Of a DNA stretch of 64,000 nt, positions 11,133-21,744 are shown in pieces (within the stretch, counting starts at the first letter, position 1; each line of letters starts with the position of its first letter). Under the pieces are notes generated by a model. That model was not told where the DNA came from and ran no database searches. It saw only the letters and a program-made list of their open reading frames with translations. Source of the DNA: Gloeopeniophorella convolvens (taxonomy: Eukaryota > Basidiomycota > Agaricomycetes > Russulales); the NCBI GenBank assembly GCA_022496205.1, contig WTXD01000010.1, positions 576,556-640,555 on the forward strand. The letters run 5' to 3'. The position numbers and the translations under genes were made by a program.

Positions 11133-12458
11133 TCAGGTGTTAGGCGGAAGGAGTACAGGTGGTACAATAGGATCAGCCCCGAAACCTGCGCCCTCATTGA
11201 GGAGGGGCAGTTGGAGGAAATCACCGCGTGTGGAACTCTCCACGCGGACACCACGGTCCACGAGCGTCGCGAGGCGGCCTCTAAGCAACAGCAATTTGTC
11301 CTTGAACTGGAATTCCGAATCCGGGGAATTCGACAGGCGAATAACGCATAGTCCAGGTACAACATCCTTGCATGCGTGCAGCCAATCAACAAACCCTTCA
11401 GTGAAAGGCACGGAAGCCCGCCTGACAGTTGTTCTGATTCCGAGGTGTGTGAGGAGGCGCGGTAGGCAGTGTGGTGAGTAGCGTCTCTCGCAACGGGCTA
11501 AGGCCCACATGGACAGGAAAAGCCTTGTGATGTGGGTTCCAGCCAAAGCGTTAAATTCACGGGGGTCAGTGATGTACGCCGTCGTGAAGGACGATGCAGA
11601 CGCGAGATTGGCCACGGTGCCTGCTAAGATACCCTGCCGAAGTAACGGCGTACACACTAGGTCGGCGTGCCGCAAGTTGGGGAAGAGTGCGAATGGCTGC
11701 GTGCTTCCTTCTGAGCCACGCGAGGGTAGAAGGAAGTGGCCGAAAGTGAGGCGTGGGTGAACGAAGGGCGCGTCGGCATCAACCGGAATAAGGAGACCAA
11801 TGAGGGTGTGAAGGTTCGGCATGCTGTGTAGCAGCGCTACTACTTCGCGGCGCCAGTGCGGTTTGCCCTCATATACTGCAGGGTCCACATGCGCGCCGAC
11901 CCAGCAAAGCCGGCGGAGGGATGATCCACACGCGTCACCCAGCGCTGTGAATATCTCGCTTGACATCCAATTATAATAAGGGAAATTCGGGTGTCGTCTG
12001 ACATTGTTGGCAACGAAGACTTCTAGGTGTGGTGTGTGCTCAACAATGAGCACGAGTAGCTTAAGTGCATCCAGCTTCTCGTATTCGTGCGCTCGCACCT
12101 CGTTCAACGCTACATCCAGCCGGCGAACGTGGGCACCAAGCTCGGGCTTGTCTTTAAGTATGCCAGCGAGTAGGCGGAGTGTGCGCGGCTTGCTGAGGTA
12201 GACGGTGCGGTAGAGCAATGGAATGGCGAGCGCATTCCACGAGCGGCAGACGCACACGATCGCGCTGCGCGTAGAGATCGTCGCGCGCAGCGCAGCGAGA
12301 GGTTCGGTGGGGTCATCGAGGTGGGCAACTTCTGTGCTAGGATGGTCGAAAGGGTCAAGAACATCGGGATCGAATGCACCCGGGACGTCTGTTGCGAACT
12401 CGAAGATGAGGCACCACAGCTCCGATGGAATGTGGGGTGGGTCAATGCTGGGTAACAT
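11133..12458 (-). CDS. F-box domain protein F2
   Basis: Single-exon protein of 441 residues from ATG at 12,458, a start shared with its duplicate F4. An in-frame ATG at 12,536 would add 26 residues, but the matching codon in F4 is ATA, so the shorter form is preferred. The F-box is IPSELWCLIFEFATDVPGAF, followed by VCVCRSWNALAIPLLYRTV and leucine-rich sequence. Expected to be an SCF substrate adaptor; the target is unknown. F4 is its counterpart in duplication unit 2. Confidence 0.85.
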   Translation of the reverse strand: MLPSIDPPHIPSELWCLIFEFATDVPGAFDPDVLDPFDHPSTEVAHLDDPTEPLAALRATISTRSAIVCVCRSWNALAIPLLYRTVYLSKPRTLRLLAGILKDKPELGAHVRRLDVALNEVRAHEYEKLDALKLLVLIVEHTPHLEVFVANNVRRHPNFPYYNWMSSEIFTALGDACGSSLRRLCWVGAHVDPAVYEGKPHWRREVVALLHSMPNLHTLIGLLIPVDADAPFVHPRLTFGHFLLPSRGSEGSTQPFALFPNLRHADLVCTPLLRQGILAGTVANLASASSFTTAYITDPREFNALAGTHITRLFLSMWALARCERRYSPHCLPRLLTHLGIRTTVRRASVPFTEGFVDWLHACKDVVPGLCVIRLSNSPDSEFQFKDKLLLLRGRLATLVDRGVRVESSTRGDFLQLPLLNEGAGFGADPIVPPVLLPPNT

Positions 12459-12680
12459 GGTGTCTCGTGGATTTGAAGGGGTTGCTAGTGCCGCCTTGTA
12501 GATTTTCTGTGAGTTTGCAGGTGTATGAGATAGCATTAGGATCTAGGGTGCATACACGGAGGTCAAAGGTTGGGCAAAGCACTGCCAACCTTGAAGCAGC
12601 CTCATCATGATGAAAGCCGAAGACCACGTGCACACCTGATGCGTCAACCGGATCGCTGATAAGATCTTGAGAGCTAGTGA

Positions 12681-13165
12681 TATCACTGCGTGCAAAGCAG
12701 ACTTATCCGACAGGAAGAAGGCTTGAATAAGTGAAATATATGTTTAACTTATTCCTGCCTTTATTTGTCCGGAAAAGTGACGATCAGAAGGTTAATGACC
12801 CTCTAAGCATTCTTTAAGGGAAAGAAGCCTCCTAATAAAGTTAACCTTCTCTCACGACTTCCCTATGTAAGCATAGTTGGAGATAAAGTCAAACAATCAT
12901 TTGTATTCCTCGTGTTTCCCCACCCAGAATGAGCATTCTTACCAAATTCCTGGGAAATTTCCTACTAGATGTCTATGGCTCGGGAATCCGGGGGAAAGCT
13001 TTAACTTTAGGTACAGACTTTACCCCTTATCAAGAAGCTTGTAGAGAATATTAACTTTACTAATACTCGTTTCTCAAGCTTAAATAGTCAACAATAAGTT
13101 AAACAAATATTTAGGTTTTTTAAGCCTTCCCAAGGGAGAATAAGTCTGCCATGCACGCAGTGTAT
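12681..13165. mobile_element. CACTG-ended MITE copy 1 with 3-bp TSD
   Basis: The element is 12,684-13,162 (479 bp), flanked by TAT duplications at 12,681-12,683 and 13,163-13,165. The ends are CACTGCGTGCA and TGCACGCAGTG, within imperfect terminal inverted repeats of roughly 65 bp that share GCAGACTTAT and GTTTAACTTATT. It is AT-rich and non-coding, unlike its surroundings. Unit 2 of the duplication keeps the unoccupied site near 18,005-18,030. CACT ends and a 3-bp duplication are typical of non-autonomous CACTA/EnSpm-type elements; the superfamily is inferred. Copy 2, of the same length, is inverted at 20,200-20,678. Confidence 0.88.
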
Positions 13166-13463
13166 CATCTCCATGACGGTTCGTCCCAAGTTCAATATTC
13201 AATGATGATACACATAGAAGGTCAAAAACATCCATACAACGAGCAAGCATCTATGTACATCATGTTGACTCATGGATAATGTCAGTGTCGTTAATATGGT
13301 ACCTCGAGCTGCACATCGCGCTACTTGTAAGATAACCTTGTCTCTGGACTGTCAGCCACCCACAATTGAACAGATGGAACGTTTATATCAGAGGCCAAAG
13401 CCACTGATTAAGGTAAATTAGAGTCACTGACTTCCATCGGGAGACAGGCAGCCAGAGGCAGGA
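13166..13463. other. Spacer 3' of F3, occupied by a hAT-like element in unit 2
   Basis: No gene. It aligns with 18,018-18,329 plus 19,812-19,992 of unit 2. The string TACCTCGAGCTGCACATCGC at 13,300 is the unoccupied version of the hAT-like insertion site. Confidence 0.7.
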
Positions 13464-14732
13464 TCACCGGGGGTTGTGTTCCCGAGCCGGTGGCTGCAGG
13501 ACTTCGCCACGCGCATCCTCCACGCGGACGCCACGATCTATGAACTCCACAAGACCGACCCTGAACCGTTCCACCAGGATCGCCGAGCGCGGCGCTGTTG
13601 CCAGGCGAACGACACGGAGCTCGGGTGCGGCGTCTTTGCAGCCGTGCAGCCACTCGATAACTTCCGCGTAACCCCTGGCAGCGTCGTACCATAAGATGTT
13701 GATCCCGAGGTGTGTGAGAGTAGGCGGGAGGTGGCGCGGGTGGCAGAGGTTCCAGTGGTTCCATTTCCAGTCATGCAAGAATACGAGCAGCTTCGTGACG
13801 CGGGTCGAGGCGGCTTCTCTGAACAATTTGGGACTGTCGATATATGCTGTCGTGAGCGGTGACCTAGGCTCAGGGGCAGCCGTGGGACTCGACGTGGTTT
13901 GGAACAGGACAGGCCCGTAGGTCAGGTGCGCGTACCGCAGGCTAGGGAAGCGTGCAATTTGCTGAAATTGTATGTGATCGATTGGAGGGTCGCCTTCAAC
14001 GGGCAGCGGGAGGCTGAGGTGGCCGAACGTCAGGTTTGGAAGCTCCAGCTCGCCCCAGATAGGGAACCCGATGAGCGTGCGCAGGTTCGACGTGCTGCGG
14101 AATAGCGAGAGAACGCTCTCGCGGTACTTGGCTCTATTCTGGCAGTCCTTCTTCACGTCGTCGAGAACGTCTACGCCGACCCAGCACAGGCGGCGCAGAG
14201 AAGGACCACACGCGTCGCGTAGCGCTGTGAGAATCTCCTCAGAGCGCCAATGTGGGAACTCCTTCAACAGCAGTGCCGTCTTCAAGAAGGTTACAACGAA
14301 GACCTCTAGGCATGGCGTGTGAGAGATGATGGACGCCAATAGGGCCATCGCATGTTGCGCTCCATGCTCGTGGGCTACTCCCATTGCGACATCCAGCCGG
14401 AGTGCATGCGCGCCGAGCTCGGGCCTGCGCTCGAGAGTTTCCGTGAGCACATCGAGTGCGGTCGAGCTACCGATCCAGAGCGCGCGGTACAGCAGCGGCG
14501 TGGCAAGTGCATACCACACGCGGCAGACACGCACGAGCGCGCGGCGCGTAGCAAGAGTCTCGCGCAACGCCGCGAGCTCGGTGGCGCCATCCATGTAGGC
14601 GATTTCCGTGGTGGGGTGGTCAAAGGCATCGGTGATGTCCGCGTCGAATGCACCCGGGGCGTCTGTTGCAAAGCGGAAGATGTGGAGCAGGAGATCGGGC
14701 GCAAGCGCGCGGGCAGTGGATATGGGTGGCAT
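13464..14732 (-). CDS. F-box domain protein F3
   Basis: Single-exon, 422-residue protein. ATG at 14,732 (MPPIST...) is chosen because the duplicate F5 has the same start and breaks off just upstream. An in-frame ATG at 14,804 would add 24 residues. The F-box is LAPDLLLHIFRFATDAPGAF, then VRVCRVWYALATPLLYRALW, then a leucine-rich region and a terminal block WLHGCKDAAPELRVVRLA that recurs across the family. Intact here, while its copy F5 is broken twice. The substrate is unknown. Confidence 0.83.
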   Translation of the reverse strand: MPPISTARALAPDLLLHIFRFATDAPGAFDADITDAFDHPTTEIAYMDGATELAALRETLATRRALVRVCRVWYALATPLLYRALWIGSSTALDVLTETLERRPELGAHALRLDVAMGVAHEHGAQHAMALLASIISHTPCLEVFVVTFLKTALLLKEFPHWRSEEILTALRDACGPSLRRLCWVGVDVLDDVKKDCQNRAKYRESVLSLFRSTSNLRTLIGFPIWGELELPNLTFGHLSLPLPVEGDPPIDHIQFQQIARFPSLRYAHLTYGPVLFQTTSSPTAAPEPRSPLTTAYIDSPKLFREAASTRVTKLLVFLHDWKWNHWNLCHPRHLPPTLTHLGINILWYDAARGYAEVIEWLHGCKDAAPELRVVRLATAPRSAILVERFRVGLVEFIDRGVRVEDARGEVLQPPAREHNPR

Positions 14733-15348
14733 CGATGTTGGCACACCCTGTGAGCTAGGAGCATCGTAACTCAGTAAAGAATTGATTGTGTGGGTGAGGT
14801 CCATCGCACCTTTGGGTTCGAGAACATTCAATGCATGCAGAAGTTGTTGGACTTCCTCCCGGCCCGGACCGAAGCACTCTGGTCGCAAAGTTCCCACGGC
14901 AGCGGGTACCCTCGCATAGCAGGCATGACTCATGCATATACTCACCGCACACCGCAAGTCTACCCGCTACCGGTCGCTCATGGTACTCAGCGCTGCATGC
15001 GCAGGCTTTTCCGACCGAGATCCTGCGCACGTGAATGAAAGGCGTACGAGCGCAGTAGGTACCGTCTCCCACGCGAGAACACCACAACACACACACTTGC
15101 CCGCATATAGCCGCACCTCTTGACCACACCACCCTAAAACGCCGCTCTTACATATTGCGAGCACTCCGAGGCACACACAGCCCGTTGGCATGCCCCCGCC
15201 TCTCCGCCCACTCGCCGACAAAAAAAGACTAACGAATAAACAGCAGCTACACGGCAACAATAACACACACGCCGAACGACGCCACAACCGGCCAACCCAA
15301 CAGTACAGCACGCAGTTCATCGCCAACCACCCCACCCCAGCGTCGCCG
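14733..15348. other. Spacer between F3 and the gene fragment, duplicated in unit 2
   Basis: No gene recognised. It corresponds to 21,745-22,349 of unit 2 and holds the shared 5' flank of F3/F5 and the shared 3' flank of the hypothetical gene and its fragment. Confidence 0.6.
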
Positions 15349-16284
15349 TCACGGCGGCGCGAGGTACCCGCGCCGCTCGCGCCAGCGCTCGGCTGCGTCG
15401 GACGCCTCGCGCGCGCGCTTGCGCCCCGCGCCGGGCGCTTGCGCGGGCTCGCCAGACGCAAGGACGAAAAAGCGCGACACGGCGCGGCGCACGACGGCGT
15501 CCGCGATGCCGGCCTCGAGCACGGTGGGCGCAGGCCCGCGCGGCGCGCCGGGCGGGCGCTTCTTGTACTGCGTGCACGTGAGACAGACGGGTAAGCGGGT
15601 ATGGTGAGAGCGGGGCGGGGGCGTGCGCACGCACGGTCTCGAGCTCGGGCTTGCCGCGCCAGCGCGCAAGCGCCTCGCAGAAGCGCAGTGCGGCGCGCCC
15701 GACGGGCTCGTCGGGGTACTGCCACGCGAGGTCCTCCATGTGCGTCGAGAGGTCCGGTGTGCCCGCGGGGACGTCGAGGAACCGCGGGCGTCGTTAGCAT
15801 AGGCCGGGTGGCGTGTGCGCGGGACGCACCCGCGCGAGCCGCTCGCCCATCTCGCGCGCGTACTCGGCTTCGCCGATGCTGCTCTCCGCCTGGGCGGCGT
15901 ACCCCGGGCTCTCGTTCAGGCCGCCGCTGCGCCCCGGAAACAGCATGCCAACGGCGTCGGGCAGCTCCGGCATACCGTGAGGCTCGAAGTCGGCGTACAC
16001 GTCGTCGGGCGTGCCCACGCCCGCCGCGGGGCCCGCCCCGCCAAGCCCGACGCCGAGCAGCACCTGCGCGGGCGTGAGCCCCGTCCAGCTTGCGCTGAGG
16101 TACCCCTCGGGCACCGCACGCGTGAGCAGCCCAGCGAGCAGCAGGTACCACTTAGCGGTCGGCACTCACGCGCGGCCGTGCGCCGCGCGCCCGAGCGCGA
16201 GTGCCGCGAGCGTGGGCAGCCGCACGAAGCGCGGCGCGAGCCCCGCGAGGCGCGTGTTGCCCGCGCGCGTCCCACTCGCGCCGG
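15349..16284 (-). pseudogene. 3' fragment of the duplicated conserved hypothetical gene
   Basis: Copy of the last third of the gene at 22,350-24,708, including both introns and the final exon ending GYLAPP. It stops abruptly at 16,284, where duplication unit 2 begins, so there is no promoter and no first two-thirds. The segment around VPTAEWYLLLAGLLTRAV in the parent is here preceded by a frame-disturbing change near 16,160-16,180. It is a duplication by-product and unlikely to make protein. Confidence 0.85.
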
Positions 16285-16463
16285 AACTATTCCAATGCAG
16301 TATAACGCAGCTATCACACCAATCATACGGTATCAGATACAGCACACCACCCCCCTATGACCCCCGTTTGACACGGCTACCAATGGTTTATATCTCGAGT
16401 TCTCGTGTACTGGCAGGGTGGAAACGCTACGCCCGCATCGATCACCATACCCGAGGTTTCCGT

Positions 16464-17789
16464 TTAAGTGCTAGGTGGGAGGAGTACAGGTGGTATAATA
16501 CTAGTATCGGCCCCGAGACTTGCGCCCTCGTTGAGGAGGGGAAGCTCGAGGAAATCACCGTGCGTGGAACTCTCCACGCGAACACCACGCTCTACGAGCG
16601 CCGCGAGGCGGTGCCTAAGCAACGGCAAGTCCACGAACTGGAATTCCGAACCCGGGGAGTTTGACAGGCGGATAACGCATAGTCCCGGTACAGCATCCTT
16701 GCACGCGTGCAGCCAACCAGTCAATCCTACAGCGAAAGGCACGAAAGTCTGCCTTCCGGTTGTTCTAATTCCGAGGTGCGTGAGGAGGCGCGGTAGGCGC
16801 TGGGGTGAGTAGATTTCCTCGCAATGAGCCCACTCCCCCACAGACAGGAAAAGCCTTGTGATGTGGGTTTCAGTCAGAGTGCTGAACGCACGGGGGTTTT
16901 TGATGTACGCCGTCGTGAGGGACGATGTAGACGCGAAGTTGGCGCCTGGCGGGGTACCTCGTCGAAGGGCCGGTGTACACACTAGGTCAGCGTGTCGCAA
17001 GTTAGGGTAGAGTGCGAATGGCCGTATGCTCCCTTCTGAACCATGCGGGGGCAGAAGGAAGTGGCCGAAAGTGAGGCATGGGTGGGCAAAGGATGCGTCC
17101 GCACCAACTGGAATGAGGAGACCAATGAGGGTGTGGAGATTTGGCGTGCTGCGTAGCAGCGCTAATACTTCTTTGTTGCGCCAGTCCGAATGGGTCTTAT
17201 ACACTAGAGGGTTGTAACGCGCGCCGACCCAGCAAAGTCGGCGAAGGGATGGTCCACACGTGTTGCCCAGCGCTGTGAATATCTCGCTTGACATCCAATT
17301 ATAGTAGGGGCCTTCCGAATGTCGTACAGCGTTGTTGGCAACGAAGATTCTCAGATGTGGCGCGTGCTCGATGATGTGCACGACTAGCTTGTTTGCATCC
17401 TGCTCTTCGTATTCGTGCGCCAGTGGCACCTCGCTCAACGCTATATCCAGCCGGCGAATGTGCGCACCAAGCTCTGGCTTGTCTTCAAGTATGCCAGCGA
17501 GGAGGTGGAGTGTGCATGGCTTGCTGATGAGGGCGGCGCGGTAGAGCAGTGGAGTGGCGAGCGCATGCCATGAACGGCAGACGCACACGATCGCGCTGCG
17601 CGTGGGGATCGTCGCGTGCAGCGCAGCAAGAAGTTCGGTGGGGCGGTCGAGGTAGGCAAGTTCTGTGGTAGGATGGTCGAAGGGATCAAGAACATCGGGA
17701 TCGAATGCACCCGGGACGTCTGTTGCGAACTCGAAGATGAGGCACCACAGCTCCGATGGGATGTGGGGTGGGCCAATGCTGGGTAACAT
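16464..17789 (-). CDS. F-box domain protein F4
   Basis: Single-exon, 441-residue protein, start ATG 17,789. Duplicate of F2: same start MLPSIGPPHIPSELWC, same F-box and the same C-terminus ending in a VLLPPST-type tail. Sequence differences are scattered over the whole length, with no frame break seen, so both copies look potentially functional. Likely SCF adaptor with unknown target. Confidence 0.85.
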   Translation of the reverse strand: MLPSIGPPHIPSELWCLIFEFATDVPGAFDPDVLDPFDHPTTELAYLDRPTELLAALHATIPTRSAIVCVCRSWHALATPLLYRAALISKPCTLHLLAGILEDKPELGAHIRRLDIALSEVPLAHEYEEQDANKLVVHIIEHAPHLRIFVANNAVRHSEGPYYNWMSSEIFTALGNTCGPSLRRLCWVGARYNPLVYKTHSDWRNKEVLALLRSTPNLHTLIGLLIPVGADASFAHPCLTFGHFLLPPHGSEGSIRPFALYPNLRHADLVCTPALRRGTPPGANFASTSSLTTAYIKNPRAFSTLTETHITRLFLSVGEWAHCEEIYSPQRLPRLLTHLGIRTTGRQTFVPFAVGLTGWLHACKDAVPGLCVIRLSNSPGSEFQFVDLPLLRHRLAALVERGVRVESSTHGDFLELPLLNEGASLGADTSIIPPVLLPPST

Positions 17790-18329
17790 GATATCTCGTG
17801 GATTTGGAGGGGCTGTTCGAGCCGCCGTGTAGATTTTCTGTGAGTTTGCAGGTGTATGAGATAGTATTAAGATCTAGGGTGCATACACGGAGGGTAAAGC
17901 TTGGGCAAAGCAGGCTTGAACTTGAAGCAGCCCCATGATGAAAGCCGAAGACCACGTGCGCACGTGACGCGTCAACCAGATCGCTGATAAGATCTTGAGG
18001 TCTAGTAATATCACTATCTCCATGACGGTGGAGGCGGCGCAGCCGCCGACGACAAGGATTGACTCTCGCGTTGCAGGTGGGGCTCTCTCGCCCGTTGTAT
18101 TCCCGCTATGTCTTTACTCTTCGACCCCGTGATTTTGTAGTCACGTGCTATTCCAACAGTTCGCCCCGAGTTCAATATTCAATGGCGATGCGCGTAGAAG
18201 GCGGTCTCATCAGAGTCTGGCCTTTTGATGTAGTGATCAGAAAAGTCGAAAACATCCCTACAACGAGCGAATATGTACATCATGTTGACTCATGGCTAGT
18301 GTCAGTGTCGTTACTATAGTACCTTGAAC
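17790..18329. other. 5' flank of F4 with unoccupied MITE site
   Basis: No gene. The stretch around 18,005-18,030 (AATATCACTATCTCCATGAC) is the unoccupied counterpart of MITE copy 1. The following roughly 150 bp have no counterpart in unit 1 and may be an insertion here or a loss there. The sequence ends in the first copy of the hAT-like target duplication (18,322-18,329). Confidence 0.65.
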
Positions 18330-19819
18330 CAAGGGGGTCTCGGGCCGGCAGGCCGGGACCGGACGTTAGGTAGTTAGTTGGTCCGGTGATGGTCCTATCA
18401 GAAAGTTGCACCCCCTCATAAATTGGCTGATTTTTGGGCCAGTGATGGCCGGATGGTACTCTAAAGTTCTCCATTAAGTCTGGAAACGTGTCTAATAAGC
18501 ATTTTGGGCACTATTCTAGTATGTTTGTGTGTCGCCAGTCCGAGACTGCATCGGCGCGGGACAATGGAGTTGGCGGAGCAGTGGCGTGCACACCGTTGCT
18601 GCTCGCACTTGCAAAGTCAATGTTGCACACGGGATTTTGTGGTAGTGGTGGGAGGATGTGGGGACTGGCCCTGAACGTGGCGGTGCAGCCACGGCAGTCC
18701 GATGCAGCGCTCAAGGCTCACGGGAAGCTGCACGTGCAGTTATGAGGCGGCGGGGGCGGTGGGGCAGATGCGAGGCTGGGGATGCTGTCCTCAACCAGGA
18801 GAGTGGAACCGCGCTCGTCAGAGCGCGGCAGTGGTTTGGTGTGGCAAGCAGTGGCGCACGGGGTAGCGGCGGGGGCTGCGCGTGCACAATCGCATAGTGG
18901 CGGGGGTAGCGAGTTGAACACAAGTACGGTGCGACCGTGCTCGTCCGGGAAGGTGAAGCTGCGCTCGTTGGAGCGTGGCGGGGAAGTGGGGATGCGCGGG
19001 TTGGCGTGCCATGTCATGGCGGCATCACTGCGTAGAGGGGCTCGTGGCGATGGCGTGTTCGTGTCACCCCGTTTTGTAATGGGGCCGCGCGACGAGGGTG
19101 GAAGTGGTGTCATCGTCATTATCATCGTGATGAGTCGGGAGGCGGGTACGAGAACAGCCGTGCCGTCGCCGTTTCCGTCAACGGAACCGCATGGCGGGGG
19201 CAGCGGCGGCGCTTCTGCAGGGTGTGTGTCGCTGCGCCACGTCGCGGCGGCGCTATGCAGCAGGACCTGCTGCGCCAGCACATCAGCGTTATTGCGGTGC
19301 GGCGCAGGGCCGTGCGACATAATTTGAGCGTGTGTGCTCTCCTTCGGGGCGCCTGCACGGAAACGGTCAGTTGGCGGGGTCACAGAGATGACTGAGGACC
19401 CGGGAATGATGGCAGGGGTGCTAAGGATGGCGGGCGTGGGGGTTGGATCGGCGCGGGTGTCGTTATAGGAGTCAGGTGAGGCCTTGTCGACCATGACGAC
19501 GTCGCACACCGTGACAACAGTGACGGGCGCGGAAATATTGTCGCAACGCGCAGGGATGGATGACGGCGGGGGTGGTGCGCTGCATAATGCATGACTAGAC
19601 TCCTTGCAGGTCGCCTGAGGGTTGAGCGCAGGAGGTTCCCAGCACACGAGAAACAGGATAACGACGTGTCTTAATCTTATCTTTCCCTATTTGGTAGATG
19701 CCCCTGATGACTAATCACGTGCCTGCTTACGTACCTAGTTAGTCCAACCCCCCTATCGGTATTGAGAAAATGCGACCCCCGGTTTCTGACTGCAGGTTCG
19801 AGACCCCCTTGCCTTGAAC
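18322..19819. mobile_element. hAT-like non-autonomous element, 1,482 bp, 8-bp TSD
   Basis: The element is 18,330-19,811, with perfect 13-bp terminal inverted repeats CAAGGGGGTCTCG and CGAGACCCCCTTG. It is flanked by 8-bp duplications CCTTGAAC at 18,322-18,329 and 19,812-19,819. Unit 1 has the empty site at 13,300. Eight-base duplications and CA-GGG ends fit the hAT superfamily. The GC-rich interior has no transposase. An open minus-strand frame (18,718-19,647) is proline- and repeat-rich and lacks an ATG at its 5' end, so I do not call it a gene. A related relic lies near 2,050-2,330. Confidence 0.88.
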
Positions 19820-19992
19820 TGCACATCGCACTACTTGTAAGAGAGCCTTGTCTCCGGGCTGTCTGAGGTCAGCGACCCACAGCCAAACGAACGTAACGTT
19901 TCTATCAGAGAAGTCAAAGATGCTGAGACCTCAAATTTACCGAAAGCAGTCACAGACTTCCAGAGTCAGGAGGCAGGCGGCCGGAGGCAGGA

Positions 19993-21744
19993 TCACCAGG
20001 AGTTGTGCTCCCGAGCCGGTGGCTGCAGGACTTCGCCACGCGCATTCTCCACGCAGACGCCACGATCCATGAGCTGCGCAAGGCCGGCTCCGAACCACTC
20101 CACCGGGATCTCCAAGCCCGGTGCTCTTGCCAGGCGAACGACACGGAGCTCGGGTGCGACGTCTTTGCAGGCGTGCAGCCAGCTAACATAACCTCTATAC
20201 ACTGCGTGCATAGCAGACTTATTCTCCCTTGGGAAGGCTTAAAAAACCTAAATATTTGTTCAACTTATTGTTGACTATTTAAGCTTGAGAAATGAGTATT
20301 AGTAAAGTTGATATTCTCTACAAGCTTCTGGATAAGGGGTAAAGTCTGTACCTGAAGTTAAAGTTTTCCCTCAGATTCCCGAGCCATAGACATCTAGTAG
20401 GAAATTTTCCAGGAATTTGGTAAGATTGCTCATTCTGGGTGGCAAAACACGAGGAATACAAATGATTGTTTGACTTTATTTCCAACTATGCTTACATGGG
20501 GAAGTCATGAGAGAAGGTTAAATTTATTAAGAAACTTCTTTCCCTTAAAGAATGCTTAGAGGGTCATTAACCTTCTGATAGTCACTTTTCTGGACAAAAA
20601 AAGGCAGAAATAAGTTAAACATATTTTTCACTTATTCAAGCCTTCTTCCTGTCGGATAAGTCTGCTGTGCACGCAGTGATAGCGCCTGCCACGGTACCAC
20701 GTGGTGTTGATCCCGAGGTGTGTGAGAGTGGGCGGGAGGCGGTGCGGGGGACAAAGCACCCAATCGAAGGTCCAGTCATGCAAGGATATGAACAGCTTCG
20801 TGACGCGGGTCGTGGCGACTGCTCTGAACGATAGGTGGCTGTCAATATAGGCTGTCGTGAGCGGTGACCTAGGCTCAAGGGCGGCCGTGGGGCTCGACGT
20901 GGTTTCTGGGAACAGGTCGGGCTTGTATATCAGGTGTGCGTACCGCAGGCTAGGGAAGCGTGCAATTAGCTGCAGTTGTACTAGTATTTGATCCATTGAA
21001 GGGTCGCCCAGTGTAGCAGGAAGCGGGAGGCTGAGGTGGCCGAACGTCAGGTTTGGAAGCTCCAGCTCGTCCCAGATAGGGAGCCCGATGAGCGTGCGCA
21101 GGTTCGGCGCGCTGCGTAATAGCGAGAACACGCGGTCGCGGTATCTGGGTCCATTCTGGAAGTCTTCCTCCACTCCTCTGACGTCTGCGCCGACCCAGCA
21201 AAGGCGGCGCAGAGAAGGACCGCATGCATCGCGGAGCGCTGTGAGAATTCCCCGAGAGCGCCAATGTGGGAGCTCCTCCGACAGTTCGGGGGTCTCCAAG
21301 ATTTTTACAACGAAGGCCTCTAGGCATGGCGTGTGGGAGATGATGGACGCCAATAGGGCCATCGCATGTTGCGCTCCATGCTCGTGGGCTGCTCCCATTG
21401 CGACATCCAGCCGGAGTGCATGCGCGCCGAGCTCAGGCCTGCGCTCGAGCGTTTCCGCGAGCACATCAAGTGTGGTCGGGCTACCGATCCAGAGCGCGCG
21501 GTACAGCAGCGGCGTGGCAAGTGCGTACCACACGCGGCAGACACGCACGAGCGCACGGCGCGTAGCGAGTCTCGCGCAACGCCGCGAGCCCGGTGTTGCC
21601 ATTCATGTGGGCGATTTTCGTGGTGGGGCGGTCAAAGGCGTCAGTGATGTCCGCGTCGAATGCACCCGGGGCATCTGTTAAGAACTGGAAGATGTGGAGC
21701 AGGAGCTCGGGCGGCAAAGCGTGGGCGGTGGGTATGGGTGGCAT
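19993..21744 (-). pseudogene. F-box gene F5, broken by a MITE and a 2-bp deletion
   Basis: Duplicate of F3. It starts at ATG 21,744 with F-box LPPELLLHIFQFLTDAPGAF. Near 21,565 two bases present in F3 are missing (ACTCTTGCT against ACTCGCT), shifting the frame. The frame of the long middle part (to about 20,682) is then interrupted by MITE copy 2. The last 70 or so codons lie beyond it (19,993-20,196), ending in EVLQPPAREHN as in F3. Apart from the MITE and one ATA/TAT copy, the two sides join in frame. Two independent lesions make this a pseudogene. Confidence 0.9.
20197..20681. mobile_element. CACTG-ended MITE copy 2 inside F5 coding sequence
   Basis: The element is 20,200-20,678 (479 bp), flanked by ATA duplications at 20,197-20,199 and 20,679-20,681. 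It is the same length as copy 1 and in the opposite orientation. Ends are CACTGCGTGCA and TGCACGCAGTG. Removing it with one duplication rejoins the F5 frame between the TWYRGRRY and RGYVSWLHACKD segments, which correspond to adjacent positions in F3. This insertion is therefore directly datable as later than the birth of F5. Confidence 0.92.

Larger units (their letters stand above)
10960..16284. repeat. Tandem segmental duplication, unit 1
   Basis: This unit holds F-box F2, F-box F3 and a 3' fragment of the hypothetical gene whose full copy is at 22,350-24,708. It starts at TTCCAATGCAGTATAACGCA, which recurs at 16,290, and ends at GCGCCGG, matching 23,315. Order and orientation match unit 2. 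Five bases (AACTA) separate the units. A 479-bp MITE sits in this unit at 12,684. Confidence 0.88.

Noticed and set aside
14733..14957. Longer F3 start with about 75 extra residues
   Set aside because: The extension begins at a non-ATG codon, and the duplicate F5 has a stop in the same region. The paralogues start just before the F-box.
18718..19647. 309-codon minus-strand frame inside the hAT-like element
   Set aside because: The frame begins at a GTG, is Pro/Thr low-complexity, and shows no transposase motif. GC-rich DNA often stays open by chance.
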